From CASPLG01 sp965120375 (lineage in GTDB: Bacteria > Bacillota > Clostridia > Oscillospirales > Acutalibacteraceae): DNA of 64,000 bases. The stretch spans positions 62,001-126,000 of the forward strand of contig CBCPMW010000013.1 in assembly GCA_965120375.1 (NCBI GenBank), in the 5' to 3' direction. The notes under the pieces were generated by a model, which was not told the DNA's origin, made no database searches, and saw only the letters and a list, made by a program, of their open reading frames with translations. Below, one piece after another: positions 1-9,308 of this stretch; position 1 is the first letter of the stretch, and every line of letters begins with the position of its first letter. The position numbers and the translations under genes are program-made.

Positions 1-487
1 AGATTGTTGATTTTCTTTCTGAAATTTTTGGATTTAAGTTTGCAGCTTTTGCAGCTTTTAATGCAAAAACAAGCATATTACAGCAAAATTTACTTTTTAC
101 AGAGAATTCTAAACGATAACTTATGGTCGGATCTGTAATATTTCCACAAGAAAGAAATACACCTCTTAAAAAATGAGAAGTAACTGTACTAAAATCAGGA
201 CTATATAAAAAAAGTCTTAGTTTATAAAAAAACTCATCTTTTTTTATTTTTTTATCAAGAGGAATATAGTATAACGATTTTCTGCTGTCAAATTTAACTT
301 TTAGAAAATTGAAAAGCAAATATGACACTTTTTCTACAAAATTTTTTGAATCTGAACAAAAAAGATAATTATAACGAAAGAAACATTTACTAAACCCTAA
401 AATGCCATATAATTCAGCTTGTTTTTCAGTTTTATTTTTAGATTTTATATTTAAAAGTTCTTCTTTAACAGCAGACGAAAAAAACAC
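1..487 (-). CDS. whiA: WhiA family DNA-binding regulator, 3' part outside window
   Basis: The reverse strand is open from 487 to the window edge and encodes the N-terminal half of WhiA. The protein begins V/MFFSSAVKEEL, as WhiA proteins do, and carries the hallmark HFLRGVFLSCGNITDP about 100 residues in, the core of the LAGLIDADG-like domain. The C-terminal helix-turn-helix domain lies beyond position 1. I chose the GTG at 487 because GAGGCGGTG sits 9 bases upstream and the homology begins there. WhiA binds DNA and controls cell division or sporulation genes in Gram-positives. It follows rapZ directly with a 55-base gap; the yvcK gene usually found between them is missing. Confidence 0.88.
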   Translation of the reverse strand, partial: MFFSSAVKEELLNIKSKNKTEKQAELYGILGFSKCFFRYNYLFCSDSKNFVEKVSYLLFNFLKVKFDSRKSLYYIPLDKKIKKDEFFYKLRLFLYSPDFSTVTSHFLRGVFLSCGNITDPTISYRLEFSVKSKFCCNMLVFALKAAKAANLNPKISERKSTI

Positions 488-542
488 AAAAATATACACC
501 GCCTCATTTTTTTCAATTTTATGTTTTCATATATGATATTAG

Positions 543-1412
543 CTATTTTTTTTGTATATCTCGATGCGAAACACCGCAACAGTAACCAAGCTCAGTTAAA
601 TGTTCATATAAAAGGTTAACGATTGCAACGGACCTGTGTTTTCCACCGGTACATCCTATTGCTATTACAAGCTGACTTTTACCTTCCTTTATGTAAAGTG
701 GAAGTACGAAATCTAGTAAGTAAAATAGTTTTCCTACAAAAGATTTGGTGGACTCTTTCTGTAAGACGAATTCTTTAATTTGGTCATCTAATCCAGTTAA
801 TTCCCGAAGGCTATGGTCGTAATAAGGATTTGGAAAACATCTGACATCAAATACTATATTTGCTTCTGAAGGTGGTCCATATTTAAATCCAAAAGACATA
901 CAGTTAACATTTAAAATATTTTTTGTTTTTTCCAAAAATAGTTCTGAAATTCTGTATCTTAATTGAGAATTGGAAAGAAAAGAGGTATCTATTATATAAT
1001 CTGCAATTTCTCTTACAGGTTTTAAAATGGTTCTTTCGGTTTCAATTGCATGAGAAACTGAACTGCTATTTATATTAACAAATGGATGTTTACGTCTAGT
1101 TAATCTGTATCTTTGAACAATAATATCATCTTTTGCTTCTAAAAATAAAAGTTTGAATGGATAATTTTTTTCTTTTAAGCTTTTTAAAGCTGAAAATAAG
1201 TCATCAAAATTTCCTTGTGTACCTCTTATGTCACTCACAATAGCAGCATGCTTTGCTTTTTGTTTCTCTTTAGAATTTAAACAAAGGTCATAAAATACAG
1301 GAATAAGTTTAGGTGGAAGATTATCGACGCAGTAATATCCCATATCTTCAAGATATTCTGTTGCTTTGGATTTTCCTGCTCCTGAAAGGCCGGTTATTAT
1401 CAAAATTTTCAA
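543..1412 (-). CDS. rapZ: RapZ/YvcJ family nucleotide-binding protein
   Basis: This is a 289-residue P-loop protein of normal length for RapZ (YvcJ). The Walker A motif GLSGAGKS lies at residues 8-15 and is followed by the family block GYYCVDNLPP. The C-terminal domain holds the conserved IGCTGGKHRSV. RapZ acts as an RNase adaptor in E. coli; in Firmicutes YvcJ hydrolyses nucleotides and affects competence, and its exact role is less clear. It lies 23 bases downstream of murB in the run hprK-PHP-murB-rapZ-whiA, a neighbourhood typical of Clostridia apart from the absent yvcK. Confidence 0.95.
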   Translation of the reverse strand: MKILIITGLSGAGKSKATEYLEDMGYYCVDNLPPKLIPVFYDLCLNSKEKQKAKHAAIVSDIRGTQGNFDDLFSALKSLKEKNYPFKLLFLEAKDDIIVQRYRLTRRKHPFVNINSSSVSHAIETERTILKPVREIADYIIDTSFLSNSQLRYRISELFLEKTKNILNVNCMSFGFKYGPPSEANIVFDVRCFPNPYYDHSLRELTGLDDQIKEFVLQKESTKSFVGKLFYLLDFVLPLYIKEGKSQLVIAIGCTGGKHRSVAIVNLLYEHLTELGYCCGVSHRDIQKK

Positions 1413-1435
1413 TTTTTACCCTCCCTAATATTTTA

Positions 1436-2362
1436 TTAAATACCGACATCACCTAAAGTTTTGACTTCACATTCAAGCAAAACTCCAAATGTTTTAAGTA
1501 CAGTTTTTTTAATATAACAAATTAAACGGACTACGTCTTCGCACGTAGCGTTTCCAGTGTTAATTATAAATCCCGCATGTTTTGGACTTACCATAGCCCC
1601 TCCAAATGATTTTCCTTTAAGACCACATTTTTCTATCATAGATCCGACATAATATCCATCACCGGGTCTTTTAAAGACACTTCCACAGTTTGGGAAATCC
1701 AGCGGCTGTTTTGATTTCCTTTTATTTATGTTTATTCGCATTTTTTCTTTTATTTTTTCCTTTTTATCTCGTAAAAGTTTTAAAGTCATGGATACAGCAA
1801 TATGATTTTTATCTGTATATAGACTTTTTCTATATGAAAAGTGCATATCTTTTTTAGAAACTATTTGGACTTTATTTTCTAAAAAATTTAAGTATTTACT
1901 CGATTCAATAAGGTTTGACATTTCTCCTTCGTAAGCTCCAGCATTCATATAGACGGCTCCGCCGCATGATCCGGGGATTCCCCACGCAAACTCAAGACCA
2001 GATAAACTATTTTGCATTGCAAAAACACAAACTTTAGCTAAAGAAACTCCACACCCACATTCAATTTTTTCTTCATCTAAAAGTTTTATATCCTTAAATT
2101 CTCCAGAAAGCTTGATTACAATCCCACGAAATCCGGCATCTGATACTAAAAGATTTGAACCATTACCGAGCAGAAAAAAGGGGATATTGTTACTTTTTAT
2201 ATACTCAATCAGCAAAGTCAGCTGTGAAAGATCGAAAACTTCTATAAATAAATCAGCGGAACCACCGATTCTAAATGTTGTATGTCTGCATAGTGGTTCA
2301 TCTTTTAAAATTTTTAATCCTTTATCAGAAAAATCACTTAAAAAACTGTCGTACTCAAACAA
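1436..2362 (-). CDS. murB: UDP-N-acetylenolpyruvoylglucosamine reductase
   Basis: MurB reduces UDP-GlcNAc-enolpyruvate to UDP-MurNAc with NADPH and FAD, the second committed step of peptidoglycan synthesis in the cytoplasm. The FAD-binding domain shows GNGSNLLVSDAGF (about residues 66-78) and GIPGSCGGAVYMNAGAYEGE (about 128-147). The catalytic domain has the YRKSLY block, the proton-donor serine in NCGSVFKRP (about 226-234) and a C-terminal glutamate in LLECEVKTLG. The length of 308 residues is usual. It is co-directional with the upstream PHP gene across an 18-base gap, so it is probably in one operon. Confidence 0.96.
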   Translation of the reverse strand: MFEYDSFLSDFSDKGLKILKDEPLCRHTTFRIGGSADLFIEVFDLSQLTLLIEYIKSNNIPFFLLGNGSNLLVSDAGFRGIVIKLSGEFKDIKLLDEEKIECGCGVSLAKVCVFAMQNSLSGLEFAWGIPGSCGGAVYMNAGAYEGEMSNLIESSKYLNFLENKVQIVSKKDMHFSYRKSLYTDKNHIAVSMTLKLLRDKKEKIKEKMRININKRKSKQPLDFPNCGSVFKRPGDGYYVGSMIEKCGLKGKSFGGAMVSPKHAGFIINTGNATCEDVVRLICYIKKTVLKTFGVLLECEVKTLGDVGI

Positions 2363-2380
2363 AATTTACTGCACCACCAT

Positions 2381-3106
2381 CTATATCGTGAAAAAGCTCG
2401 TGTATTTTCTAAGATAACCATTAAATCTATCTATGTCTGCATTTATTATAAGCTCTTCCGGAAAATCGACTTCTTTCAGTAATTCTAAAGCTTTATCGAA
2501 TTTTCCTACTCTTGTACAAAAATGTGCATCTGAATTTACTACAACGTAAACTTCATGTTTTTTGCAAATCTGTGCTATTTTTTTACAATTTCCTTCTGAG
2601 CCTTTTCGAACATAAAAGGAACTATTGTTTATTTCGACTAATTTACCATTTCGTCCAAATTCCGGAACCACGCTTTCATAATCATACACGAACGAAACAA
2701 GACCACTGTGTCCAATTACATTTACACTGGGATCCTTACTAATATTTAACCAAGCTTGCGTGCATTCTTCAATTCCATGTTTTCCAGAATACGCAACATC
2801 ATGTATAGATGCAACAATCCAATCAAGAGGGACTCTTAAGTCTTGTGGAATATCTAATTCACCTTTTGAGTTTAAAACATTTGCTTCTACACCTCTTAAA
2901 ATTTTCACTCCGTCTATTTCTTTTGGGATAGTTCTAAGATTGTTAAAATACCAAGTTCTAGGAGAACCTGGCATATTTTCTGAGTGATCTGTTATTGCTA
3001 TAGCATAAAGACCTTGCTTTTTTGCATATTTGACATTTTCAAGAACTGTACTATATGCATGAGTAGAAGCTATTGTATGACAATGAGTATCTGCAATTAT
3101 TTTCAA
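2381..3106 (-). CDS. PHP-domain phosphoesterase (YcdX-like)
   Basis: This protein of about 241 residues belongs to the PHP metal-dependent phosphoesterase superfamily. The first metal motif DTHCHT stands at residues 6-11, AITDHSEN at about 38-45 and VNSDAHFC near residue 190. Homologues of the YcdX type are putative phosphatases whose substrate is unproven. I prefer the TTG start at 3106: the in-frame GTG at 3115 lies inside the Shine-Dalgarno GAGAGGTGA, and starting at 3106 gives the family-typical MKIIADTHCHT. It sits between hprK and murB, as in many Clostridia. The substrate cannot be read from the sequence. Confidence 0.87.
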   Translation of the reverse strand: MKIIADTHCHTIASTHAYSTVLENVKYAKKQGLYAIAITDHSENMPGSPRTWYFNNLRTIPKEIDGVKILRGVEANVLNSKGELDIPQDLRVPLDWIVASIHDVAYSGKHGIEECTQAWLNISKDPSVNVIGHSGLVSFVYDYESVVPEFGRNGKLVEINNSSFYVRKGSEGNCKKIAQICKKHEVYVVVNSDAHFCTRVGKFDKALELLKEVDFPEELIINADIDRFNGYLRKYTSFFTI

Positions 3107-3141
3107 AAAAATCACCTCTCAAATTTTAGCTTTTTTGATAT

Positions 3142-4104
3142 CTAAACATCCCAAAGGCATTTTTCAATTTCAGGAGGAGTACCGGGATATTCAACTCCCA
3201 AACTTATAAAAAGTTCCCTTGCTGCATTGTAACCCATTTTCTTTTGCCGATTGTTCATTGCGGCAATTTCTATTATTACTGCTAAATTTCGACCAGTCCT
3301 AACAGGAATAGTTATGAACGGTACTTTTACATTTAAAATTTCAGTATAGCTATCAGATCCCATTCGTTCGTATGTCTTATCATCTTTCCAAGTCTCTAAA
3401 TTTATCACCATATCAATATTTTCAGAAATTTTGACGGCTCCTATACCAAAAATTCTTCTAGCATTTATTATACCTATTCCCCGAACTTCAACAAAATGAC
3501 GAATATTACTTGGGGCGGAACCAACCAATGTATTTTTTGACATTTTTCTTATTTCCACAGCGTCATCAGCAATGAGTTTGTGACCCCTTTTAAGAAGTTC
3601 TATGGCAGTCTCGCTTTTCCCGATACCACTTTCTCCAATCATCAGAATTCCTTCGCCATGAACGTTCATAAGTCCACCTGAACGTGTAACCATTGGGGCA
3701 AGATTTATACTAAGAAATGATACTAAATTTGATATAACATCTGATGTTACTTCATCTGATATAACAATTGGAATAGAAAACTTTTTTGCAATATCCAACA
3801 CTTCTGTTATAGGTTTTATCCCTCTTGTTAATAAAAGAGCAGGGGGACGAAGTGACAATATAGTTTCTATAGATTTGTAAATTTCATTCGAGGTAAGCGT
3901 AGAAAGAAATATCCTTTCACTTTGACCCATTATGAGTATCCGGTTAGAATCAAAATCATCAAGAGTACCTATAAGTTCAAGACCCATACGATTAATCTCT
4001 ATAGATTTTATAAATACACTATCAGGATCGCATGGCATAAAAACCTCCTTTAAATCAAGTTCTCTTATTACACTCGAAAGAGGAACTGCAGCATCTGTAG
4101 ACAA
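3142..4104 (-). CDS. hprK: HPr kinase/phosphorylase
   Basis: HprK phosphorylates and dephosphorylates Ser46 of HPr and so drives carbon catabolite control in Firmicutes. The Walker A motif GESGIGKSE, the following LIADDAVEI and the signature FVEVRGIGIINARRIFG are all present in the C-terminal half; the N-terminal half is the usual regulatory domain. I place the start at TTG 4104, giving 320 residues. It has GGCGGTGG 6 bases upstream, whereas the in-frame ATG at 4140 lacks a ribosome site and overlaps a likely -10 box. It is the first gene of the minus-strand run toward whiA. Confidence 0.93.
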   Translation of the reverse strand: MSTDAAVPLSSVIRELDLKEVFMPCDPDSVFIKSIEINRMGLELIGTLDDFDSNRILIMGQSERIFLSTLTSNEIYKSIETILSLRPPALLLTRGIKPITEVLDIAKKFSIPIVISDEVTSDVISNLVSFLSINLAPMVTRSGGLMNVHGEGILMIGESGIGKSETAIELLKRGHKLIADDAVEIRKMSKNTLVGSAPSNIRHFVEVRGIGIINARRIFGIGAVKISENIDMVINLETWKDDKTYERMGSDSYTEILNVKVPFITIPVRTGRNLAVIIEIAAMNNRQKKMGYNAARELFISLGVEYPGTPPEIEKCLWDV

Positions 4105-4138
4105 AGAAAACCACCGCCATTTCAGATCAATAGTCAGC

Positions 4139-4147
4139 ATTTTAACA
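4139..4147 (-). promoter_or_regulatory. Likely extended -10 promoter for hprK operon
   Basis: On the minus strand TGTTAAAAT forms an extended -10 box (TGnTAAAAT). No good -35 is visible 17 bases upstream. Transcription would begin near 4132, leaving a leader of under 30 bases before the TTG start at 4104 and excluding the ATG at 4140. Confidence 0.4.
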
Positions 4148-4269
4148 TATCTGTATTGAAAATAAAAGGGCAGTTATATTTAAAAATCTATTTAGGTTAG
4201 GGAATATTTCCTGGATTTTATGCAAAAAATAGTTACAAAAATTTAAGTTAGTTAAGGAGTGAATTTAAT

Positions 4270-5841
4270 TTGATAAATATTCTTAAGAAAATTCTAGAAA
4301 AATTGAATAATATATATACAAAAACTAGTGAAAATACAGAAAATAATCGTACAGAAAAGAAAAAAATTTTTATGTCATTTTCTTTATCTGAAAATTTATC
4401 ATTTTTTCAAGAAAAATTTGGATCGAGCCAAGATTTGAGTATAAGAAAAATGATAATGCTAGGACTTGATAGTGCAATAATAACTGTAAGTGGACTTGTT
4501 GATAAAGAAACTTTGAGTATCAATATTACTAATCGCCTTTCTAAACACAAAAATTTTCCAGAAACTCCATTTAAAAAATATGAATATTTAAGAGATGAAA
4601 TTATATCATCTTGTGATGTTATACAAGTTTCAAATTACGAAGATGCTATTTATATGGCGATGTCTGGTTTTGCTTTGGTTGCAATTGATGGATGCAACAA
4701 AATGCTTGCTATTGGTGTGCAAGGTTATGCTTCAAGAGGAGTTTCTGAACCCTCCTCTGAGGTTATGCAAAGAGGGTCAAGAGAAGGATTTACAGAACCA
4801 CTAAGAATAAACATGACCTTAATAAGAAGACGAATAAAAAATCCGTCTCTTAAATTTGAAATTTTTAAAATTGGAACTATAAGCAAAACTGAAATTTGTT
4901 TTTGTTATCTTGAAAATAAAGTTTCTCGTGACATTTTAGAAAAAATAAGATACAGACTTAAAAATACAGATCTCGAATCTGTTATGGCTGCAGGATACTT
5001 GTTGCCATATCTTGAAGAAAAAAATGATTTATCCCTTTTTAGTAGTGTTGGTATGACTGAAAGACCTGATACTGTTTGTGGAAAGCTTTTAGAAGGAAGG
5101 GTTGCAATTATTGTAGACGGAACACCGAATGTTTTAATAGCTCCCTATATTTTTACAGAATACTTTCAAAACATGGATGATTATTCTATTCGACCGTATT
5201 TTGCTACTCTTGCTAGGCTTATAAAATATGCAGGATTTTTTATTTCTACTTTGCTTCCTGGGTTATATGTTGCAGTATCTACATTTAGTCCAGAACTTTT
5301 ACCAGGACCAATTCTTAGTAAAGTAGCTAGTGCCATAGAATCTACTCCGTTTTCTCTTATGTTTGAAACTTTTTTAATACATTTTTTCTATGAACTCATG
5401 AGAGAAGCTGGACTAAGACTTCCAAAACCACTTGGTCATGCAATTAGTATTGTAGGAGGACTTGTCATTGGAGATACAGCCATAAAAGCGGGCTTAATTG
5501 GGGCTCCGACGCTTATGGTAGTAGCATTAACAGCCTTATCTTCATACGTAATTCCAAATCTTTATGAACCGATTGCTATGCTAAGACTTCTTTTTATATT
5601 TATGGGTGGAATACTTGGAATTTGGGGAGTTATGATCCTTTTTGCTGCTATACTTGTAAATATTTGTGCAAAAGAAAATTATGGAGTTCCGTTTACGTCA
5701 CCAATTTCCCCGTTTAGCATTTTTTCAATGAGAGATGTTTTTGTCAGAGCGGGATGGAAAATTTTGTCAATTAAAGATAGCAAAATTCAATATATGCCAG
5801 GGTCACATCCAAGAGAGCATAAAGGGGAAGATATAAAATGA
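4270..5841 (+). CDS. gerA: Spore germination receptor A subunit (GerA family)
   Basis: This is the A subunit of a Ger nutrient germinant receptor, located in the inner spore membrane. The 523 residues show the usual plan: a charged N-terminal cytoplasmic part of about 300 residues, the family block MTERPDTVCGKLLEGRVAII with VDGTPNVLIAPYIF, then about five membrane segments from about residue 315 to 475 and a short hydrophilic tail. The start is TTG with AAGGAGTGA 7 bases upstream. It overlaps gerB by 4 bases (ATGA), so the receptor genes are translationally coupled. It indicates that the organism makes, or recently made, endospores. The germinant cannot be predicted. Confidence 0.94.
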   Translation: MINILKKILEKLNNIYTKTSENTENNRTEKKKIFMSFSLSENLSFFQEKFGSSQDLSIRKMIMLGLDSAIITVSGLVDKETLSINITNRLSKHKNFPETPFKKYEYLRDEIISSCDVIQVSNYEDAIYMAMSGFALVAIDGCNKMLAIGVQGYASRGVSEPSSEVMQRGSREGFTEPLRINMTLIRRRIKNPSLKFEIFKIGTISKTEICFCYLENKVSRDILEKIRYRLKNTDLESVMAAGYLLPYLEEKNDLSLFSSVGMTERPDTVCGKLLEGRVAIIVDGTPNVLIAPYIFTEYFQNMDDYSIRPYFATLARLIKYAGFFISTLLPGLYVAVSTFSPELLPGPILSKVASAIESTPFSLMFETFLIHFFYELMREAGLRLPKPLGHAISIVGGLVIGDTAIKAGLIGAPTLMVVALTALSSYVIPNLYEPIAMLRLLFIFMGGILGIWGVMILFAAILVNICAKENYGVPFTSPISPFSIFSMRDVFVRAGWKILSIKDSKIQYMPGSHPREHKGEDIK

Positions 5842-6938
5842 AAAAGATAAATAAAATATCGGTGTCCCAAATGTTTTCTATGTTATTTATAAGTAGATTA
5901 GTGGTTGAAACAACTTATAGTAGCATTATGGTAAAAGGAGATTATATATGGGATCATATACTTTCAGCTATAGTATCTTTTTTCCTTATTTTTATATTAG
6001 TAATCCCGATTTATTTTTTATTTAAATCTGATAAATCTATGGATGTTTTAGATAATTCTTATATTTTACTTGGAAAAGCCGGACACATAGTTTCTGGAAT
6101 ATATGCATTTTATTTTTTGTTTATCTGTGTTCATACGCTGTCTTTGTTTAAGGTTTTTCTGGCAAACGTCATAAATCCACCAGTTTCGACAGAAGTTTTG
6201 CTCAGCAGTATGGTTATAGCAGCATGTTATGGAGCATATAAAGGGGTGGAAGGGTTAGCTAGAGCCTCTGGGATAATACTATTTTTTATGGTTTTATCTA
6301 TTATTTTTATTGGATTTTCACTTCTTTTCAGTATTGACACCTTGAATTTTACCCCGTTTTTCTACAAAGGAACAGAATCCTTTGTTGGGGGACTTATTTT
6401 TATGATTGCAAGATCATCTTGTATACCTGCTATGGCTATTTTGTTTCCGATGGCTAAAGGAAAACTGAAACAAGGTCTATTTTTTTGGAATTTAAGTATA
6501 TATACACTTATATGTGTTTCTATAGTTTTAATGCTAGGTTCTCTGGGAGATTTTCTTCAAACTCAACTTTTTCCAGTTTACACAGCAGCTAGCATTGCAA
6601 AAATTGGATCGCTTGAAAATTTAGACGTTTTATATTTAGGAATCTGGACAATGGGGATTTTTATAAAACTTTCTTTATTTTTAATGCTTTCTGGAGAATG
6701 TACAAAAAAATTTTTGGGTGAAAAAATAGGAAAAATATCAGTTTTGTTATTTGGAGCAGTGATGGTTTTTTTTGGAATCTTTTTAAACAAAAATGCTGTA
6801 CTTTCAGGGATTTTTGGTTCTTTATCCCTTTTTACTTTTTTAATTTTTACAGCAGTTTTTATTCCTCTAATTTTAATTTTGATAAAGAAAATAAAATTTA
6901 AAAAAATAAGAAAGCGAGAAAATTTTAATGAAAATTAA
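5838..6938 (+). CDS. gerB: Spore germination receptor B subunit, APC-type permease
   Basis: GerB is the integral membrane subunit of the germinant receptor, related to amino acid/polyamine/organocation permeases. The 366 residues are very hydrophobic with about ten membrane segments. The N-terminal KISVSQMFSMLFISRLV resembles the 'is..Q' opening of the family, and a short basic tail ends the protein. It overlaps gerA by 4 bases and gerC by 11 bases. In this family GerB is thought to bind the nutrient. Length and order match the classical A-B-C operon. Confidence 0.92.
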   Translation: MKKINKISVSQMFSMLFISRLVVETTYSSIMVKGDYIWDHILSAIVSFFLIFILVIPIYFLFKSDKSMDVLDNSYILLGKAGHIVSGIYAFYFLFICVHTLSLFKVFLANVINPPVSTEVLLSSMVIAACYGAYKGVEGLARASGIILFFMVLSIIFIGFSLLFSIDTLNFTPFFYKGTESFVGGLIFMIARSSCIPAMAILFPMAKGKLKQGLFFWNLSIYTLICVSIVLMLGSLGDFLQTQLFPVYTAASIAKIGSLENLDVLYLGIWTMGIFIKLSLFLMLSGECTKKFLGEKIGKISVLLFGAVMVFFGIFLNKNAVLSGIFGSLSLFTFLIFTAVFIPLILILIKKIKFKKIRKRENFNEN

Positions 6939-7992
6939 ATTGTTATTTTTATGTTTTTTGATTATTTCATTTTTTTCAATGAGTGCTTGTACAAGAGTTG
7001 TGCAGTTAAATGAAAAGATGATTATACAAGCAATTGGTATAGACGTTGAAGAAGAAGGATATAAAATTATAGTTCAGTCTCTTGATTTTAAAAATGCATC
7101 GGACGGAGAACCGGGAATAAGTTTAACTGAAATTAAAGGGAAAAGCTTAGCAGAAGGTCTTGAAAATACAAAAAAAGAGACTGGATTAATTCCTATGTAT
7201 TCGCAAAATCTTGTAGTAGTTGTTGGAAAAGATCTTGCTATTTTGGGAGTAAATAGCTTTATTGATTTTTTTATTCGTCATTATGAAACGAGACCTAATG
7301 CAAAAATTTGTGTTTCTGAAACTACTGCATCAGATATACTTTTGTGTAAAAATGTAAAAGCAAAACAAATAAGCAGCATTATACCGGTCAGTCTAAAATC
7401 TGATATATTACATTTTGCCGGAAGAATTAGAGGAGAAACAAGCGATCCATATTGTGCCTATTTAAGTCTAGAAAGCGAAAAAATAAAACTTAAAGGATTA
7501 GCTATTTTTAGTAATGACAAAATGGTTTCATCTGCCGAAGAGAATGATTATTTAGCTTTATTGACTATATTTGGGGCAGAAAAGGCTGGAACATATAAAA
7601 TATATTTAGAAGAAATAGGGGATATTTCGCTAAAAATTGATAAATCTAAAAGTGATATTTTATTAGATTCAGAAAATAAATCTTTTCATATAGATATAAA
7701 ACTAGAAACAAGTGTGGTAGAAGTAGATTCGAAAAATTTTCAAAAAATAGGAGAAGATGAACAAATAAGAATAGAAAAACAGCTCGATAGTGAAATCAAA
7801 AAGATTTGCAAACAAGCTGTTGAAAATACAGTTAACTTAAATAGCGACATATTCAGACTACAAAAGATAATACTAAAAAAAGATATAAATCTTTTTAACC
7901 AAATAAATAAAAATCCAAAAGAAAACCTAAAAGACTTCGAATTCAACATATGTGTAAAATCACATATTTCAGTGACAGGTGTTGAAATTTAA
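6928..7992 (+). CDS. gerC: Spore germination lipoprotein, Ger(x)C family
   Basis: GerC is the lipid-anchored subunit of the receptor on the outer face of the inner spore membrane. The 354 residues begin with a signal peptide ending in the lipobox FSMSAC (Cys at about residue 21), followed by the family opening with IIQAIGIDVEEEGY. The family core, including GLIPMYSQNLVVVVGKDLA, covers the rest. It overlaps gerB by 11 bases. Its stop region overlaps that of the convergent lysC by 4 bases, and no terminator is visible between them. Confidence 0.93.
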   Translation: MKIKLLFLCFLIISFFSMSACTRVVQLNEKMIIQAIGIDVEEEGYKIIVQSLDFKNASDGEPGISLTEIKGKSLAEGLENTKKETGLIPMYSQNLVVVVGKDLAILGVNSFIDFFIRHYETRPNAKICVSETTASDILLCKNVKAKQISSIIPVSLKSDILHFAGRIRGETSDPYCAYLSLESEKIKLKGLAIFSNDKMVSSAEENDYLALLTIFGAEKAGTYKIYLEEIGDISLKIDKSKSDILLDSENKSFHIDIKLETSVVEVDSKNFQKIGEDEQIRIEKQLDSEIKKICKQAVENTVNLNSDIFRLQKIILKKDINLFNQINKNPKENLKDFEFNICVKSHISVTGVEI

Positions 7993-9203
7993 GATTTTAC
8001 TCCGAAAAATTTGTTATGTATTGCATTTAAAGCTCTATCAGCTTCATTAGAATAAACAATAACAGAGACTCTTATTTCGCTAGTTGCGATCATTTGTATA
8101 TTTATCTGAGCTTCGTAAAGAGCCTCAAACATTTTAGACGCTATACCGATTTGATCTTCCATTCCAGTTCCAACTATCGAAACTTTTGAAACGTTTTTTT
8201 CGTAAATTATTTCAGCATCATCTAGTGGTTCAATATATTTGTTTAATGTTTCTACCGCAATATCTAGCTGCGATTTTGGTACGGTAAAGGAAATATCTTT
8301 GAAATCTTTTTTGTTTGCTGACTGTAAAATTATATCCACATTAATTCCTTTTGCAGCAAGTTTTGAAAACAATTTGAAAGCACTGCCGGGCTTATCTGGA
8401 ATATTTATTACAGAAGCCCGAGCTACATCATCATCTGCTGCAATACCACAAATTGGTGGTTTATCTGTTTTAGTTACCTCTTTAATAATTGTTCCTGGAA
8501 TGTCATACATACTTGAAAGCACCTCTATTTCAACATTATATTTTTTTGCAACTTCTACCGATCTATTATTTAATACTTGAGCACCTAAAGTAGAAAGCTC
8601 TAACATTTCGTCATATGACATGACGTCTATTTTTTTTGCGCCTTCCACTCTTCTTGGATCTGCTGTAAAGACTCCTTCGACATCTGTATATATTTTGCAT
8701 TTATCTGAGTTTAAAGCAGCAGCTAAAGCTACGGCACTCGTATCGGAACCACCTCTACCCATTGTAGTTATGTCCCCATAAGCATTTAATCCCTGGAACC
8801 CCGCTATAATTACTATATTTTTTTTATCTAGTTCCTTTTTTATCCTGTTTGTATTTATACTTTCAATCCTTGCGCTTCCATAAGATGGACACGTAAGAAA
8901 ACCTGCTTGCCAGCCTAAAAGAGAAACCACCGGATAACCCAATTTTTCTATTGCCATAGCTAAAAGAGACATAGAGATTTGTTCACCAGCAGAAAGCAAA
9001 ACATCCATTTCTCGTTTTGAAGCGTTAGGATTTATTTCATTTGCCATATTTATAAATTCATCTGTTGTGTCTCCTTGAGCTGAAACAACAGCAATTATAC
9101 TGTTTCCTTCAGAGTAAGCTTTGGTTATTATTTTTGCGACATTTAAGATCCTTTCGCTATTTGCTACAGATGTCCCTCCAAATTTTTGGACTATAAGACC
9201 CAT
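7989..9203 (-). CDS. lysC: Aspartokinase
   Basis: Aspartokinase phosphorylates L-aspartate, the entry to lysine/diaminopimelate, threonine and methionine synthesis. The kinase domain opens with VQKFGGTSVAN (residues 4-14) and shows TMGRGGSDTSAVALAAAL and TDVEGVFTADPR. The C-terminal third contains two ACT domains, so feedback control by an amino acid is expected. I chose the ATG at 9203 (404 residues) because AGGGAGGAT lies 9 bases upstream; the longer frame starting at 9227 has no ribosome site. It has its own promoter behind the penicillin-binding protein gene. Confidence 0.96.
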   Translation of the reverse strand: MGLIVQKFGGTSVANSERILNVAKIITKAYSEGNSIIAVVSAQGDTTDEFINMANEINPNASKREMDVLLSAGEQISMSLLAMAIEKLGYPVVSLLGWQAGFLTCPSYGSARIESINTNRIKKELDKKNIVIIAGFQGLNAYGDITTMGRGGSDTSAVALAAALNSDKCKIYTDVEGVFTADPRRVEGAKKIDVMSYDEMLELSTLGAQVLNNRSVEVAKKYNVEIEVLSSMYDIPGTIIKEVTKTDKPPICGIAADDDVARASVINIPDKPGSAFKLFSKLAAKGINVDIILQSANKKDFKDISFTVPKSQLDIAVETLNKYIEPLDDAEIIYEKNVSKVSIVGTGMEDQIGIASKMFEALYEAQINIQMIATSEIRVSVIVYSNEADRALNAIHNKFFGVKS

Positions 9204-9241
9204 TATTATAAAATCCTCCCTAAACAATAAACTAGCTTAAT

Positions 9242-9270
9242 ATTATATTCAATTATATTTTATTCGTTAA
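9242..9270 (-). promoter_or_regulatory. Sigma-A-type promoter for lysC
   Basis: Minus strand: -35 TTAACG (9265-9270), 17-base spacer, -10 TATAAT (9242-9247), about 40 bases before the lysC start. A second TATAAT lies 10 bases further upstream without a good -35. Confidence 0.6.
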
Positions 9271-9308
9271 TTTTTATATTGACATCAACTTTGCATAAAC
9301 TAGTTTTT

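Noticed and set aside
4105..4140. N-terminal extension of HprK from ATG 4140
   Set aside because: No ribosome site, overlap with a likely -10 box, and a good ribosome site at TTG 4104 that gives normal family length.
4148..4269. Sigma-G promoter for gerABC
   Set aside because: No convincing pair of forespore -35 and -10 elements; AT-rich sequence gives only partial matches.
9284..9308. Palindrome AAACTAGTTT as terminator behind the penicillin-binding protein gene
   Set aside because: Only 10 bases, AT-rich and without a loop or a following T-run; too weak to call.
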